Shown piece by piece: positions 17,134 through 26,731 of a stretch of DNA of 64,000 nt. The stretch spans positions 496,001 through 560,000 of the forward strand of contig CAWFMT010000002.1 in the NCBI GenBank assembly GCA_963817075.1. Direction: 5' to 3'. The notes beneath the pieces are model-generated. The model was not told the DNA's origin. It made no database searches and saw only the letters and a list, made by a program, of their open reading frames with translations. Numbering within the stretch: position 1 is the stretch's first letter; each line of letters opens with the position of its first letter. The stretch comes from DASPKM01 sp963817075. Its GTDB lineage: Bacteria > Bacteroidota > Bacteroidia > Chitinophagales > Chitinophagaceae. Both the position numbers and the translations under genes were made by a program.

Positions 17134-17529
17134 ATGCGAACGACAGACGAAAAAACACATTTTGCTCCCGAACTGCATATTCCCAACGGTACATTCAACA
17201 TCGATTTTTATACAAAATTTGGGGCAACGGAACATTTTTGCTTTCGTAATGATGACGGAAGTATTCACGTTGCGGAATTGGAAATCAATGGTGCGATTTT
17301 TCATCTGCACGAAACAATGCGTTGGTTTGAAGCACTTGAACCGGTTAGTGCGAATGGAGTTACTTCGGTCATCGGTTTATTTGTTCCCGATGTGGCCGAA
17401 GTAATGAACAAAGCCATCCAGGCAGGAGCAACTGAAATCAGTCCAGTAAAAGATCATGAATACGGTTACAGACAGGGAATGTTCAAAGATCCATTCGGAC
17501 ATTTTTGGCAAATACAGAAAAAAATCTAA
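17134..17529 (+). CDS. VOC (glyoxalase/PhnB-like) family protein
   Basis: A 131-residue single VOC module pair. The N-terminal beta-alpha-beta-beta-beta unit (ELHIPNGTFNIDFYTKFGA) is followed by HVAELEINGAIFHLHE, and the second unit by VIGLFVPDVAEVMNKAIQAG and DPFGHFWQI. The DPFGH.W ending is typical of PhnB-like proteins. Metal-dependent chemistry is likely, but the substrate cannot be predicted. The gene stands between copies of a ~105-160 bp intergenic repeat. Confidence 0.8.
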   Translation: MRTTDEKTHFAPELHIPNGTFNIDFYTKFGATEHFCFRNDDGSIHVAELEINGAIFHLHETMRWFEALEPVSANGVTSVIGLFVPDVAEVMNKAIQAGATEISPVKDHEYGYRQGMFKDPFGHFWQIQKKI

Positions 17530-17902
17530 GTCTAACCGCAACCCCGCCTGCATGCGCAGTCAGGCAGGGACTACATGACGCAAGGTTTCGCAAAGAGTCC
17601 TGGCGTTTCATTGCGCCTTTGTTTCCTGGTGGTAAAACACTAAGAACAAACACCAAGAACCAAACCACAAATTCCAAAGAATAGAAGGCAAAGAACCAAG
17701 CACCAATTAATTATTGAATTTTGGATTTCTTTCTTTGGATCTTGATATTTGTTTTTTTGAGTTTTTAAACTTAACTGCCAATACCCCAAGCTTACACAAA
17801 GGACCCTCGCGTTTCATTGCGTCTTTGTTTCTTTGAGGTTAATTTCTCAAACATTCAAACATTCAAACTCTCAAACTCTCAAACTCTCAAACTTAGTTTA
17901 AT
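17530..17902. repeat. Type A palindromic repeats, third copy of the long repeat and a CAAACTCT array
   Basis: 17533-17640 is a degenerate type A element with an inserted GC-rich stem (CCTGCATGCG/CAGTCAGGCAGG). 17634-17790 is the third copy of the repeat seen at 16728. 17768-17845 is another type A element. 17846-17893 is a tandem of TCAAACTC/TCAAACAT-like 7-8-mers. Confidence 0.75.
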
Positions 17903-18586
17903 TCAAAGTTTTTCAAGCACTGTTCTATAACTTCTGCCAATGGGTATTGCTATTCCCTGTATCTCAACCACGTCTGCATTATAAGAATCAATTTTTTTTA
18001 CTGATACGATATAGGACCGATGGATTCGTTTGAAGAGGTGATGAGGTAAAACTGATTCAATCTCGGAGGTGGTAGTTTTTGTCAAATAAATATTACCGGA
18101 GCATACTATCTTAATAAATTCCAACTTGCTTTCAATGTATAAGATATCAGAATATAGAATCTTTATTTTCTTTCTATTCACGGTCACGAAAAGCCAGTCT
18201 TTACTTTCAGCCGGTTCTTGACTTAGGGGCTGAGTTGATCTCATTTTGTTTACAGCAACAAGGAACCTTTCAAACTTGAATGGTTTTAGTAGGTAGTCGG
18301 TCACGTTTAGTTCAAATCCTTCTACGGCATATTCGTGATAGGCAGTCGTAATGATTACTGCCGGCGGGTGTGGTAGCGCTTTTAAAAAGGTTATTCCTTT
18401 TAAACGTGGAAGTTGTATATCCAGGAAGATCAGGTGAGTGGTATTTTCGCGCAACCACTCGGTAGCCTTAAAAGCATCTTTGAATGTTGCCTGTAGTCTT
18501 AAGAACGGCACTCTTTCAACATAACTTGCAAGCATCTTTGAGGCTAAGGGTTCGTCTTCTATAATGATACATTTGATCTCAGACAT
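17903..18586 (-). CDS. LytTR-family response regulator
   Basis: A 227-residue regulator. An N-terminal receiver (IIIEDEPLASKML, phospho-acceptor aspartate in LIFLDIQLPRLKG near residue 56, LLKPFKFERF) is followed by a LytTR DNA-binding domain (VTVNRKKIKILYSDILYIES ... RIHRSYIVSVKKI). It overlaps the sensor kinase gene upstream by 8 bp. The pair is the usual Bacteroidota LytS/LytR-type module. The target genes are unknown; the divergent DUF2911 gene is a candidate by position only. Confidence 0.92.
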   Translation of the reverse strand: MSEIKCIIIEDEPLASKMLASYVERVPFLRLQATFKDAFKATEWLRENTTHLIFLDIQLPRLKGITFLKALPHPPAVIITTAYHEYAVEGFELNVTDYLLKPFKFERFLVAVNKMRSTQPLSQEPAESKDWLFVTVNRKKIKILYSDILYIESKLEFIKIVCSGNIYLTKTTTSEIESVLPHHLFKRIHRSYIVSVKKIDSYNADVVEIQGIAIPIGRSYRTVLEKL

Positions 18587-19661
18587 GATTATTGAAGCTT
18601 ATTTTTAAGAAAGCTGTATAAACAGAATTATCCTGTTGAACCAATAACTGATGATGCGGATAGAGCAGTTCCAGTTGCCGTCTCAGGTTGGCAAGTCCGA
18701 TATTTTTCTTTGAGATGCGTTCAACCTGGTAGCTTTCGGCTGAATTAGTAACCAATAGCTCTAGTTGTATTTTATTGACAGAAAGTTGAATGTCTACAAA
18801 TGGATTTGCAATTGTTTCCGATGCTCCATGTTTAAAAGCATTTTCGACAAGAGGTATCATCAATAAAGGCGGTAACATCTGTCCGGGTTCTTCAAAATTA
18901 TATTTAAAATTGACCTGGAGACTATCATCATAACGCAGCTTCTCCAGTTCTATATAATCATTGATGATCTTAACTTCCTGCTCAATGGGAATTTTGGGCT
19001 CACTTGTTTCATATAACATAAATCGCAAAATCTCTGACAACCGAAATATCGCTTCCGGTGCCAGGTCGGATTTGTCACTCGCGAGAGAATAGATATTGTT
19101 TAATGTATTGAATAAAAAATGCGGGTTCGTTTGCGATTTCAAGTAATTCAACTCGGCTTTTTGCATTTCTATTTGAAGTTGTTGCGACAATTGCCTAAGA
19201 GCTAAATGTCCATATAAATGCCTGCCGATACCGAAAACAACGATAGATATTATGCTATAAATGAGGGAAATTCTAAGATAACCGCTAAGTGAGTCATAAG
19301 TGTCCAGGAATCTATAAATATGTAACTGCTCACCCAGTAACCGCCAGGCATAGGATCCGTAAGAATAAATTAGCAGGTAGATTATAGCGCCAAGGAGGCC
19401 AAGGAGAATTTTAAAAAATACAGATCGCCCTTTCCGTAATATAAATGGAAGCGCGTATTCAAAGAGGATAAAATTGAAAAAAATTATATACAAAACACCC
19501 CATGTACTATTCAAGAGTAATAACAGAATCTTCCCTGGATGAAATCCCAGCATTCCAAATGCGCCTAGCATTAAATAGATAAGCCCTGTCCACAAATAGA
19601 ATCTCACCAGCTTTATGTCAAGTTGTTTTTTCATTTGCAAGGATAAATATCGGTAGATCAT
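18579..19661 (-). CDS. LytS-type membrane histidine kinase
   Basis: A 360-residue kinase with four or five N-terminal membrane helices (residues ~20-165), a short coiled coil, then the His_kinase domain (NYLKSQTNPHFLFNTLNNIY; phospho-acceptor histidine in NPHF) and an ATPase domain (PLVENAFKHGAS, and a GLANLRRQL glycine box). The start at 19661 is supported by an ATGA overlap with a truncated upstream frame; an ATG nine codons in is the alternative. Co-transcribed with the LytTR regulator. Confidence 0.9.
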   Translation of the reverse strand: MIYRYLSLQMKKQLDIKLVRFYLWTGLIYLMLGAFGMLGFHPGKILLLLLNSTWGVLYIIFFNFILFEYALPFILRKGRSVFFKILLGLLGAIIYLLIYSYGSYAWRLLGEQLHIYRFLDTYDSLSGYLRISLIYSIISIVVFGIGRHLYGHLALRQLSQQLQIEMQKAELNYLKSQTNPHFLFNTLNNIYSLASDKSDLAPEAIFRLSEILRFMLYETSEPKIPIEQEVKIINDYIELEKLRYDDSLQVNFKYNFEEPGQMLPPLLMIPLVENAFKHGASETIANPFVDIQLSVNKIQLELLVTNSAESYQVERISKKNIGLANLRRQLELLYPHHQLLVQQDNSVYTAFLKISFNNHV

Positions 19662-19819
19662 TCTTGTTTCACCTTTTCACGGATAGAATCGAGATTTAGG
19701 GGCATCAACGACTGATCCAGGTCAATCAAAAATGGATTCAGCGAGAAATTCGCCTGATAGTAATATTTGGGTTGTTGATGCCTAAGATGCTGTTGTATAT
19801 AGATATGAGTGTTTTCTAT
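19658..19819 (-). pseudogene. Remnant of the C-terminus of an unknown gene
   Basis: About 53 codons without a start (IYIQQHLRHQQPKYYY, later LNLDSIREKVKQE), ending in a TGA that overlaps the kinase ATG as ATGA. It looks like the tail of a gene once co-transcribed with the kinase, cut off where the DUF2911 spacer begins. No family recognised. Confidence 0.35.
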
Positions 19820-19856
19820 TTATGGCCGTGATATAGTATTGCATAAACAGCATGCA

Positions 19857-20966
19857 ATGAAAAATATAATCGTCCTGCTTATTATATTAAGCAATTCCAT
19901 GATTACACTCGCTCAAATGGATCTGCCTTCTACCGGTTTTAATCCCAGGGCTACTATTTCTGAAGAAGTAGGCATTACAAGTATTACTATTAAATATTCC
20001 CGACCTGGAGTTAAAAACCGTGAAGGGAAGATTTGGGGTGAGCGGGTCCCTTATGGCTTTGGTACTTTCAATTTTGTCACAAGTACCATGAGCAGTCCCT
20101 GGAGAGCGGGCGCAAACGAAGTAACCGTCATAAGTTTTGAGCACGATGTAAGCGTAGAAGGCAAGAATCTTCCAGCAGGCTCCTATGCTCTTTTCATGGC
20201 ATTGGAACAAGATAGTGTGCTGCTGATCTTTTCAGACCTAACCGATGCATGGGGCAGCTTTTATTATAAACCTGACAATGACGTTTTAAGAGTAAAAGTG
20301 AAATCTATAAAGATGGATAGACCAATAGAATGGTTGAAGTATGAGTTTATTGAACATAAAGAAAAATCATGTATGATCGCAATGCAGTGGGAAAAGTTAT
20401 CTGTTCCATTTAAGGTTGATGTGGATGTACATAAGATCGTTCTGGCCAGGATAAGGGAAGAATTTACTGGAGTCAAAGGGTTTATCAGTGCGAACAAATT
20501 GCAAGCTGCTATGTATTGTTTTAATGAAGGAATTAATATGGAAGAGGCAATGAGCTGGGCAAAAAGCGCTGTTACGGGCAAGCCTTTTGGACAATCAGCT
20601 TTCAATGCTTACGAATTGCTAGCGGAGGGGTATGAAATATTAAAACAGTTGCCACAGGCTGATTCAGTAATGAATATAGGGTTGGCTATTGCAAGCATTG
20701 ACCAATACACAGCTTATGGAAGAAAATTACTGGGGAAGAAGAGGATAGACCCGGCATTAAAGATAATGATGGATGCAAGGTCCAAATTTGGAGATGTTTT
20801 CCAGGTGACTAATGGGCTTTCTTATGCCTACTCGGCAAAAGGTGACTTCAAGAAAGCTCTGGAATTTGCCAATAAAAGCTTGATGCAAGCCCCTCCGCCT
20901 TTCAAACCACTCATTGAATCAAATATCGCTAAGCTAAAAGACGGAAAGGATATCAACCAGAAATAA
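19857..20966 (+). CDS. Secreted DUF2911 protein with C-terminal tetratrico-like helices
   Basis: A 369-residue protein from the ATG at 19857, chosen because it opens on a signal peptide (MKNIIVLLIILSNSMITLAQ). Residues ~25-170 are DUF2911: ATISEEVGITSITIKYSRPG, WRAGANEVTVISF, LPAGSYALFM. The remaining ~180 residues are paired helices (GYEILKQLPQADSVMNIGLA, SYAYSAKGDFKKALEFANKS) like tetratricopeptide repeats. This two-part layout is common in Bacteroidota periplasmic proteins of unknown function. Divergent from the two-component operon. Confidence 0.85.
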   Translation: MKNIIVLLIILSNSMITLAQMDLPSTGFNPRATISEEVGITSITIKYSRPGVKNREGKIWGERVPYGFGTFNFVTSTMSSPWRAGANEVTVISFEHDVSVEGKNLPAGSYALFMALEQDSVLLIFSDLTDAWGSFYYKPDNDVLRVKVKSIKMDRPIEWLKYEFIEHKEKSCMIAMQWEKLSVPFKVDVDVHKIVLARIREEFTGVKGFISANKLQAAMYCFNEGINMEEAMSWAKSAVTGKPFGQSAFNAYELLAEGYEILKQLPQADSVMNIGLAIASIDQYTAYGRKLLGKKRIDPALKIMMDARSKFGDVFQVTNGLSYAYSAKGDFKKALEFANKSLMQAPPPFKPLIESNIAKLKDGKDINQK

Positions 20967-20971
20967 CCAAG

Positions 20972-21075
20972 CTTAACCGCCATGACGCCATGCCGCAAGG
21001 TTGCGCAAAGTATCCTAGCGTTCCGTTGTGTCTTTGTTTCCTGGCGGCTAGTTTCTTAAACGCTCAAACTCTCGA
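20972..21075. repeat. Type A palindromic repeat
   Basis: Left arm TTAACCGCCA (20973-) and right arm CTGGCGGCTA (21041-21050) enclose GC-richer sequence with a GCAAAG/CTTTG inner pairing, followed by the common tail TTTCTTAAACGCTCAAACTC. Confidence 0.75.
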
Positions 21076-21087
21076 ACTAATTTCTCA

Positions 21088-21589
21088 CTATCCCAATTGC
21101 ATCTCGACTTCCCGGTCTTTTTCAATCTGAACTTTTCGTCTTAGTTTTTGAATTAAATATATTAGGCAAATTGCAACCACATTCAATTCAAAATTAGTAC
21201 GCTCATGTTCATTGTTAATATTGAATTCTAATTTAGAGATACCAAGTCCAAAGCTTATCTGCATGTCATCAGAAAGATCTATTCCCACATTCAGATATAA
21301 AACCAGCGGCATAACTGAAGGCAAAACCTAAAAATGCAAATCCAAGACACTGAATAAGTTGATTTATTAAAGAATGTCGGAGGGAGGATTCTTTATTTCC
21401 AACACAAATAACTCCGCAAAAAATAGAATAACTAAAAAGCAGTAGAGCAAACGCATATATCAATAGTGTAATTCCCATATACGATTCAGTCACAAGAATT
21501 GCGTATACTGTTAAAATGACCCCAATGCTTCCGCCGATGGTTTGATACCAGCCAAGCATTCTTAGCGAAGCTTTGATTTTGTCGGTCAT
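21088..21589 (-). pseudogene. Membrane protein gene with a frameshift
   Basis: The N-terminal part (ATG at 21587-21589, MTDKIKASLRMLGWYQTIGG) has three helices and runs to FSYAAGF near 21300. The rest (YLNVGIDLSDDMQISFGL, then NVVAICLIYLIQKLRRK with a fourth helix) is in the -1 frame. Joined, they give one ~170-residue four-helix membrane protein. The switch occurs around GGTTTTATA. Unknown function. Confidence 0.55.
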
Positions 21590-21631
21590 GATAATTGGGA
21601 TGTATGAATAAATACAACTTGCATTCGTCAA

Positions 21632-21817
21632 CTAAAGTATAAAAGTTTCCCAGAGCTTATGAAGAATTTTCAACTCAAAATAACTGCAGCCCCCAAGGCT
21701 TTTATAATTCTACAGAGAACAGGAGAAGCAGAGGTTGCGCAAAGACGCGGTTGAACCGAAGTTTACCTGGCATTATTGTCGCAATGGAGGAAATTCTCAA
21801 ATCAATTATCCGAAATG
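21632..21817. repeat. Spacer with mixed type A/B repeat pieces
   Basis: About 185 bases. ACAGAGAACAGGAGAAGCAG followed by GTTGCGCAAAGACGCGG resembles the type B repeat at 62251 running into type A. No gene. Confidence 0.4.
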
Positions 21818-22567
21818 TTAGAGTTGCAGAGATTGCGCAGAAGCAAGTTCAAATTCCGCTTTTTCAAACTGCGAAATCTTCAGTGTGTTTTCTACAGATT
21901 CGGCAAGTTTCTTTTGTTGGGCTAAAATTTTTCTATTTCTTAGAACGCATAGCGCTGTATCACCTAATATTCTTAAATCCAAGGTAATTCCAATATTTCT
22001 TATATAATCCAAGTCAAATTTTAGTTTCAATTGTTCCTGTTCTACTGTATTGGTATAGCCTAGCCGTACCTGCGCGAGACCAGTAATCCCAGGACGTATT
22101 AAATGTCTTAGAGAATAACCGGGGATCTGCTGTATGTAAGCCATATAAAAATTTTCCGGCACTGGTCTTGGCCCAATAATGCTCATGTCGCCCTTTAATA
22201 CATTTAGTAGCTGAGGGATTTCATCCAATTTCAGTCTTCTTAATACAGCTCCGATTTTTGTGACACGATTGTCGCAAGTTGAAGAAAGTATTGAAGTATC
22301 ACATTTTGGAACCATTGTCCTGAACTTATATAGAACGAAGGTTTCCCCATATTTCCCAGGCCTTCTTTGTGAGAAAAAAATGGGACCTCTATCGAAAATC
22401 CGGATAAGAGCTGCGAGTATCAAGACAACAATTAGAATAAAAGGACATAAAACTAGAATGATGACTATTTCGCATGCACGACGGTATTGCAAGTACCTTA
22501 CTGCTACAAGGATTGTAATCCTCTCAGTCAGTTGATTTTTCTTTTCACAAAATGTTTCTGTCATCAT
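21818..22567 (-). CDS. Bacterial sugar transferase (undecaprenyl-phosphate glycosyl-1-phosphate transferase family)
   Basis: A 249-residue protein with one N-terminal hydrophobic hairpin (residues ~30-60) and the catalytic domain of the WcaJ/PglC family: GPIFFSQRRPGKYGETF, LYKFRTM, LRRLKLDEIPQLLNVLKGDM, SIIGPRPVPE, RPGITGLAQVRLGY. These proteins attach the first sugar phosphate to the lipid carrier. Length and single membrane segment fit the short PglC-like class rather than the five-helix WcaJ class. It overlaps the deacetylase gene upstream by 4 bp, so the pair is an exopolysaccharide operon. Confidence 0.9.
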   Translation of the reverse strand: MMTETFCEKKNQLTERITILVAVRYLQYRRACEIVIILVLCPFILIVVLILAALIRIFDRGPIFFSQRRPGKYGETFVLYKFRTMVPKCDTSILSSTCDNRVTKIGAVLRRLKLDEIPQLLNVLKGDMSIIGPRPVPENFYMAYIQQIPGYSLRHLIRPGITGLAQVRLGYTNTVEQEQLKLKFDLDYIRNIGITLDLRILGDTALCVLRNRKILAQQKKLAESVENTLKISQFEKAEFELASAQSLQL

Positions 22568-23379
22568 ATCTCCAAGATTTCTTCAATAGAAGTGAATTCA
22601 AATTCCCCGAGTAGCTTTTCAATTTTTTTGTAAGTCGAGCTAATGTTATAAGAGTGCCGAATTGATTTAGTTAATCCTACCTGGAGTTTGGGAGGATTGT
22701 CATCAATCTCCCAGGGATGGATGTAAAATATCAATGGCCGGTTTTCTTTATTTACTCTTCTAACCAGTTTTGTAAAAAGGGAATATGGATAAAATCGCAA
22801 GTACGCACCGCCACTACATGGCATTCGAAATCCAGCTATTGAAGTACAGCTTAAAGGCACCTCAATAAGGCCGTTGTTGGTATGAATTTCGAGAGGTACT
22901 TTATCGTTGCCATAGTCCGGGTGATAATGGAGTGGGTATATGGAAGAATCATATAAAAATCCTTTGTTCATTAAAATTGGCAATGCCCAGCTTGTTTTTT
23001 CGGTTATGCTAAAAGCAGGAGCGCGATACCCCTTTGGTCTAATCCCTGTGATGCTTCTGAGTATCTCAATTGAGCGCTCCAGGTCCGCCTGGAATTCATA
23101 CGAATCCTGATGAGTGACTTGCCTGTGTGCAAAACCATGCGACGCTATTTCATGTCCTTCTTTATGTATGTCAGAAATCAGAGCCGGGAATCGTTCAGCT
23201 ATCCAACCGAGGACAAAAAAGGTTGCTTTAGTCTTGTTCCTATTCAATAGCTCCATCAAGGAATAGGTATTTGGCAAGACTCTACTTTCTAAAAGATGCC
23301 AGTCTTCATATTTGATTGCAGATACGAGATTGTGCGAACAGAACCAATCTTCAAGGTCAATGGTAAATGCATTTTTCAT
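22564..23379 (-). CDS. Polysaccharide deacetylase, DUF3473 type
   Basis: A 271-residue NodB-fold deacetylase. FTIDLEDWF carries the catalytic Asp-Asp region, KATFFVLGW is the core strand, GHEIASHGFAHRQV holds the metal histidines, RAPAFSI the arginine loop, and FYIHPWEID the final histidine. The MKNAFTIDLEDWF opening and the DUF3473-like C-terminal end (PLIFYIHPWEID) match the exosortase/EPS-locus subfamily. Probably deacetylates a nascent exopolysaccharide. No signal peptide, as usual in this subfamily. Confidence 0.9.
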   Translation of the reverse strand: MKNAFTIDLEDWFCSHNLVSAIKYEDWHLLESRVLPNTYSLMELLNRNKTKATFFVLGWIAERFPALISDIHKEGHEIASHGFAHRQVTHQDSYEFQADLERSIEILRSITGIRPKGYRAPAFSITEKTSWALPILMNKGFLYDSSIYPLHYHPDYGNDKVPLEIHTNNGLIEVPLSCTSIAGFRMPCSGGAYLRFYPYSLFTKLVRRVNKENRPLIFYIHPWEIDDNPPKLQVGLTKSIRHSYNISSTYKKIEKLLGEFEFTSIEEILEI

Positions 23380-23840
23380 GATCAGTAGTTAAGACACTCA
23401 ACGTGGCTTATGAAAACATGGGGATCAGTGCAGGTAGCGTTTCGGGTGTTAAAGGATAGTGGAGAACAAAAGCAGCATGCCGACTTTAAATATATTATCG
23501 ACCTTAAATTTCCAGTATAATTTGATTACAAATAGTCCATTCCTGAAAAACCGTATTTATTTTGAAAATAATCCGTGTTTATACGGACAAGTTTATCCGT
23601 ATGATTTCGGAATTCAACTCCAAAAGAAAATAGGATGATTGAAAATCAACGTGGATCGTGTGACGTTGCTGTAGATCGCTGACAGTTGGTAGGTGGCGGA
23701 GAGCTTTTTAAACACTCAAGTATTCAAACTCTCGAACTAAGCTTAACCGCCAGGGAACAAAGACGCAAAGAAGCGACAGGGCTCTTTACGAAATCTTGGA
23801 TCCTGCCGTCTTGGCGGTTATACCTGAACTCCATAAATTC
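23380..23840. repeat. Spacer with a complete type A palindrome just upstream of hsdR
   Basis: About 460 bases without a gene. 23744-23752 is TAACCGCCA and 23812-23820 its exact reverse complement TGGCGGTTA; inner bases include AGACGCAAAG. The right arm ends 20 bases before the hsdR ATG. 23705-23740 is the AACACTCAAG/TCAAACTCTCGAACT tail common to the family. Confidence 0.75.
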
Positions 23841-26654
23841 ATGTACAATTCTGCTTTTTTGAACCAAAAGCCCGAACAACTAGCTCGTGATGAGATTGAT
23901 TCTGCACTTCAGCGGTCCGGGTGGATCGTGCAAAAGAAAAACGCCATCAATCTTCGGGCAGGGTTAGGAGTTGCTGTCTGCGAATATCAAACTGCCGTCG
24001 GTCCTGCTGATTATGTATTGTTCGTTGATTCAAAACCCGTCGGTCTCATAGAAGCCAAACGTGAAGAAGAGGCAGTGCGTCTTACCACGCACGAAGAACA
24101 ATCAACAGAATACGCCAACGCAAAACTCAAATACCTTAGTAACGATCCCCTTCCTTTCGTTTACGAAAGCACAGGGGAAGTAACAAGATTTACTGATTAC
24201 CGCGATCCCAAGCCACGTTCCCGACCCGTTTTTACATTTCACCGTCCTCAAACTTTTGAATCCTGGTTACGGGAACCAAAAACACTCAGAGCAAGAGTAC
24301 ATGAAATACCTGCAATGGAGCGAGGCACATTGCGGGAATGCCAGTTTATAGCGGTCATTAATTTGGAAAAGTCATTTCGTGAAAATCGTCCAAAGGCCCT
24401 GGTGCAAATGGCAACGGGCTCGGGTAAGACTTACACAGCTATTACCTCAATCTATCGGTTGCTAAAATTTGCAAGAGCAAAAAGAGTTCTATTTCTTGTA
24501 AATACAAGAAACCTGGGCGAACAGGCCGAACAGGAATTCAAAAAATATGAACCACAGGATGATAACCGACTCTTTCCGGAACTCTATGGTGTAACCCGTT
24601 TAAGCAGTTCTTTTATTCCGCAGGATAGCCAGGTTTACATCAGCACCATTCAGCGACTCTATTCTATTTTAAAAGGAACAGAGCTGGACGAACGTGATGA
24701 AGAAGAAGATCCTGCCTCAAAAAAATGGAAACCAAAGGAACCCATGCCTGTTGTGTACAACCAAAAAGTACCGATGGAGTTTTTTGATTTTATTGTTATT
24801 GATGAATGCCACCAGAGCATTTATAATTTGTGGAAGCAGGTGCTGGATTATTTTGATGCTTTCCAAATTGGTTTAACTGCCACACCCGATAACCGCACCT
24901 TTGGGTATTTTGAAAAAAACATTGTTTCTGATTATGGTTATAAAAAAGCCGTAGAGGACGGAGTGCTTGTGCCCTACAATGTTTTTGAAATAGAAACGAA
25001 GATCACCAAAGAAGGTTCAAAAATTTCTATTGGTGAATATATTGACCGCAGGGAAAAACTTACACGCAAAAAATTCTGGAATCAACTTGATGAAGAAATA
25101 GAATACAGCGCCAAACAATTGGATGATAAAGTAGTCAACACTAATCAGATCACCTTAATCATCCAGGCAGTACGTGACCAGTTACCCGTCATGTTTCACG
25201 ACCGTGTAGACGCTGATGGCAAGTTTGAAGTTCCTAAAACATTGATCTTCGCCAAGAGTGATTCTCATGCTGATGACATTATACAAATTGTACGCAGGGA
25301 GTTTGCTGAAGAAAATAAATTCTGTAAAAAAATAACCTATCGCACAAGTGAAGGCCCGGAAAAAGAAGATCCAAAGACCGTATTGCAGCAATTCCGAATG
25401 AGCTATTATCCTCGCATTGCCGTTACCGTGGATATGATTGCTACCGGCACCGATATACGTCCCCTGGAAGTATTGCTGTTTATGCGTGATGTGAAAAGTC
25501 GCAGCTATTACGAGCAAATGAAAGGCCGCGGTACCCGTACCTGCACACTTGACGAACTGCGAAGCACCGGCACACCGGCCGCTAAATTTACCAAGGACCA
25601 TTTTGTAATTATAGATGCTATTGGTGTAGAAAAGAGCCAGAAGACAGACAGCCGGCCATTAGAGAAAAGGCCAGGTCTTAGTTTAAAAGAAGTGTTGGAA
25701 GGAATTGCCATGGGTAATAAAGACGAAGAAATGCTTTCCACTCTTGCCAACCGCTTGATAAGGCTTGACAAGCAGATCAACGAAAAAGAAAAAGCCTCAT
25801 TCGTTGAAAAAGCAGGCGGAAAAACCATCAATGGCCTGGTGAAGGATCTGTTGAATGCTTATGATGCGGATACAATTGAAAATTTAAAAGGTAAAATTGA
25901 AAATGAGAACCCAAATGCCTCTCCCGAGCTACTCCATTCACAATTCACGATTCAACATTCTCAAATAATAGAAGAGGCAACAGCACTCATCAACAACTAC
26001 GATCTCCGCAACTACATCATTGATGTTCGAAAAAAATACGACCAGTTCATTGACCATATCAATCCAGACGTAATTATAAAAAGCGGGTGGGTAGCAGACA
26101 GCAAGGCCGCAGCCGAAAGCCTGGTTCAGGATTTCAAGCAATGGATTGAAGAGCACAAAACAGAAATTACCGCCCTGCAAATTTTTTACGCGCAACCTTT
26201 CCGTCGCAGGGAGCTTTCCTACAGGGCCATTAAAGACCTGGCAGAGGCCATAAGGACGTCCAAGCCTCTTTTAGCGCCCATGCATATCTGGAAAGCATAC
26301 GAACAGTTGGAAAAAGTGACCGGTCAGCCAAAGAATGAACTCATGGCGCTGATTTCGCTGGTCCGCAAGGTATCCGGAATGGATAGCACGCTTACTTCCT
26401 TTGATAAAACGGTAGATAAAAATTTCCAGGACTGGATATTCAAAAAACAGGCAGGCACACTCAAGTATACCGAAGAGCAAGTGCAATGGCTGCGGATGAT
26501 AAAAGATTATATAGCCGCCTCCTTTCATGTGGACAAGGAAGATTTTGAACTCGACCCCTTCAATAAAAATGGTGGTCTTGGTAAAATGTGGCAGTTGTTT
26601 GGCGAGGATACAGATGGATTGATTAATGAATTGAATGAAACTTTAGTTGCTTAG
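23841..26654 (+). CDS. hsdR: Type I restriction enzyme R subunit
   Basis: A 937-residue EcoEI-type HsdR. The N-terminal PD-(D/E)XK nuclease has GPADYVLFVDSKPVGLIEAK. The SF2 motor has the P-loop MATGSGKTYTA, box II IDECHQS, box III TATPDN and motif VI QMKGRGTRTCT. The long helical C-terminal region matches EcoEI_R_C. The ATG at 23841 is chosen over upstream frame codons because the upstream part lies in a palindromic repeat. It begins an hsdR-hsdS-cargo-hsdM locus, a non-classical order. A broken 195-base copy of its first third lies at 9637-9832. Confidence 0.95.
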   Translation: MYNSAFLNQKPEQLARDEIDSALQRSGWIVQKKNAINLRAGLGVAVCEYQTAVGPADYVLFVDSKPVGLIEAKREEEAVRLTTHEEQSTEYANAKLKYLSNDPLPFVYESTGEVTRFTDYRDPKPRSRPVFTFHRPQTFESWLREPKTLRARVHEIPAMERGTLRECQFIAVINLEKSFRENRPKALVQMATGSGKTYTAITSIYRLLKFARAKRVLFLVNTRNLGEQAEQEFKKYEPQDDNRLFPELYGVTRLSSSFIPQDSQVYISTIQRLYSILKGTELDERDEEEDPASKKWKPKEPMPVVYNQKVPMEFFDFIVIDECHQSIYNLWKQVLDYFDAFQIGLTATPDNRTFGYFEKNIVSDYGYKKAVEDGVLVPYNVFEIETKITKEGSKISIGEYIDRREKLTRKKFWNQLDEEIEYSAKQLDDKVVNTNQITLIIQAVRDQLPVMFHDRVDADGKFEVPKTLIFAKSDSHADDIIQIVRREFAEENKFCKKITYRTSEGPEKEDPKTVLQQFRMSYYPRIAVTVDMIATGTDIRPLEVLLFMRDVKSRSYYEQMKGRGTRTCTLDELRSTGTPAAKFTKDHFVIIDAIGVEKSQKTDSRPLEKRPGLSLKEVLEGIAMGNKDEEMLSTLANRLIRLDKQINEKEKASFVEKAGGKTINGLVKDLLNAYDADTIENLKGKIENENPNASPELLHSQFTIQHSQIIEEATALINNYDLRNYIIDVRKKYDQFIDHINPDVIIKSGWVADSKAAAESLVQDFKQWIEEHKTEITALQIFYAQPFRRRELSYRAIKDLAEAIRTSKPLLAPMHIWKAYEQLEKVTGQPKNELMALISLVRKVSGMDSTLTSFDKTVDKNFQDWIFKKQAGTLKYTEEQVQWLRMIKDYIAASFHVDKEDFELDPFNKNGGLGKMWQLFGEDTDGLINELNETLVA

Positions 26655-26731
26655 AAGTATGGACCAGGCAGCAGTGCTACTATTTAGCTTCTGTTGCGTC
26701 GCACTCTTGTAATGAATAACAATATTGAACA

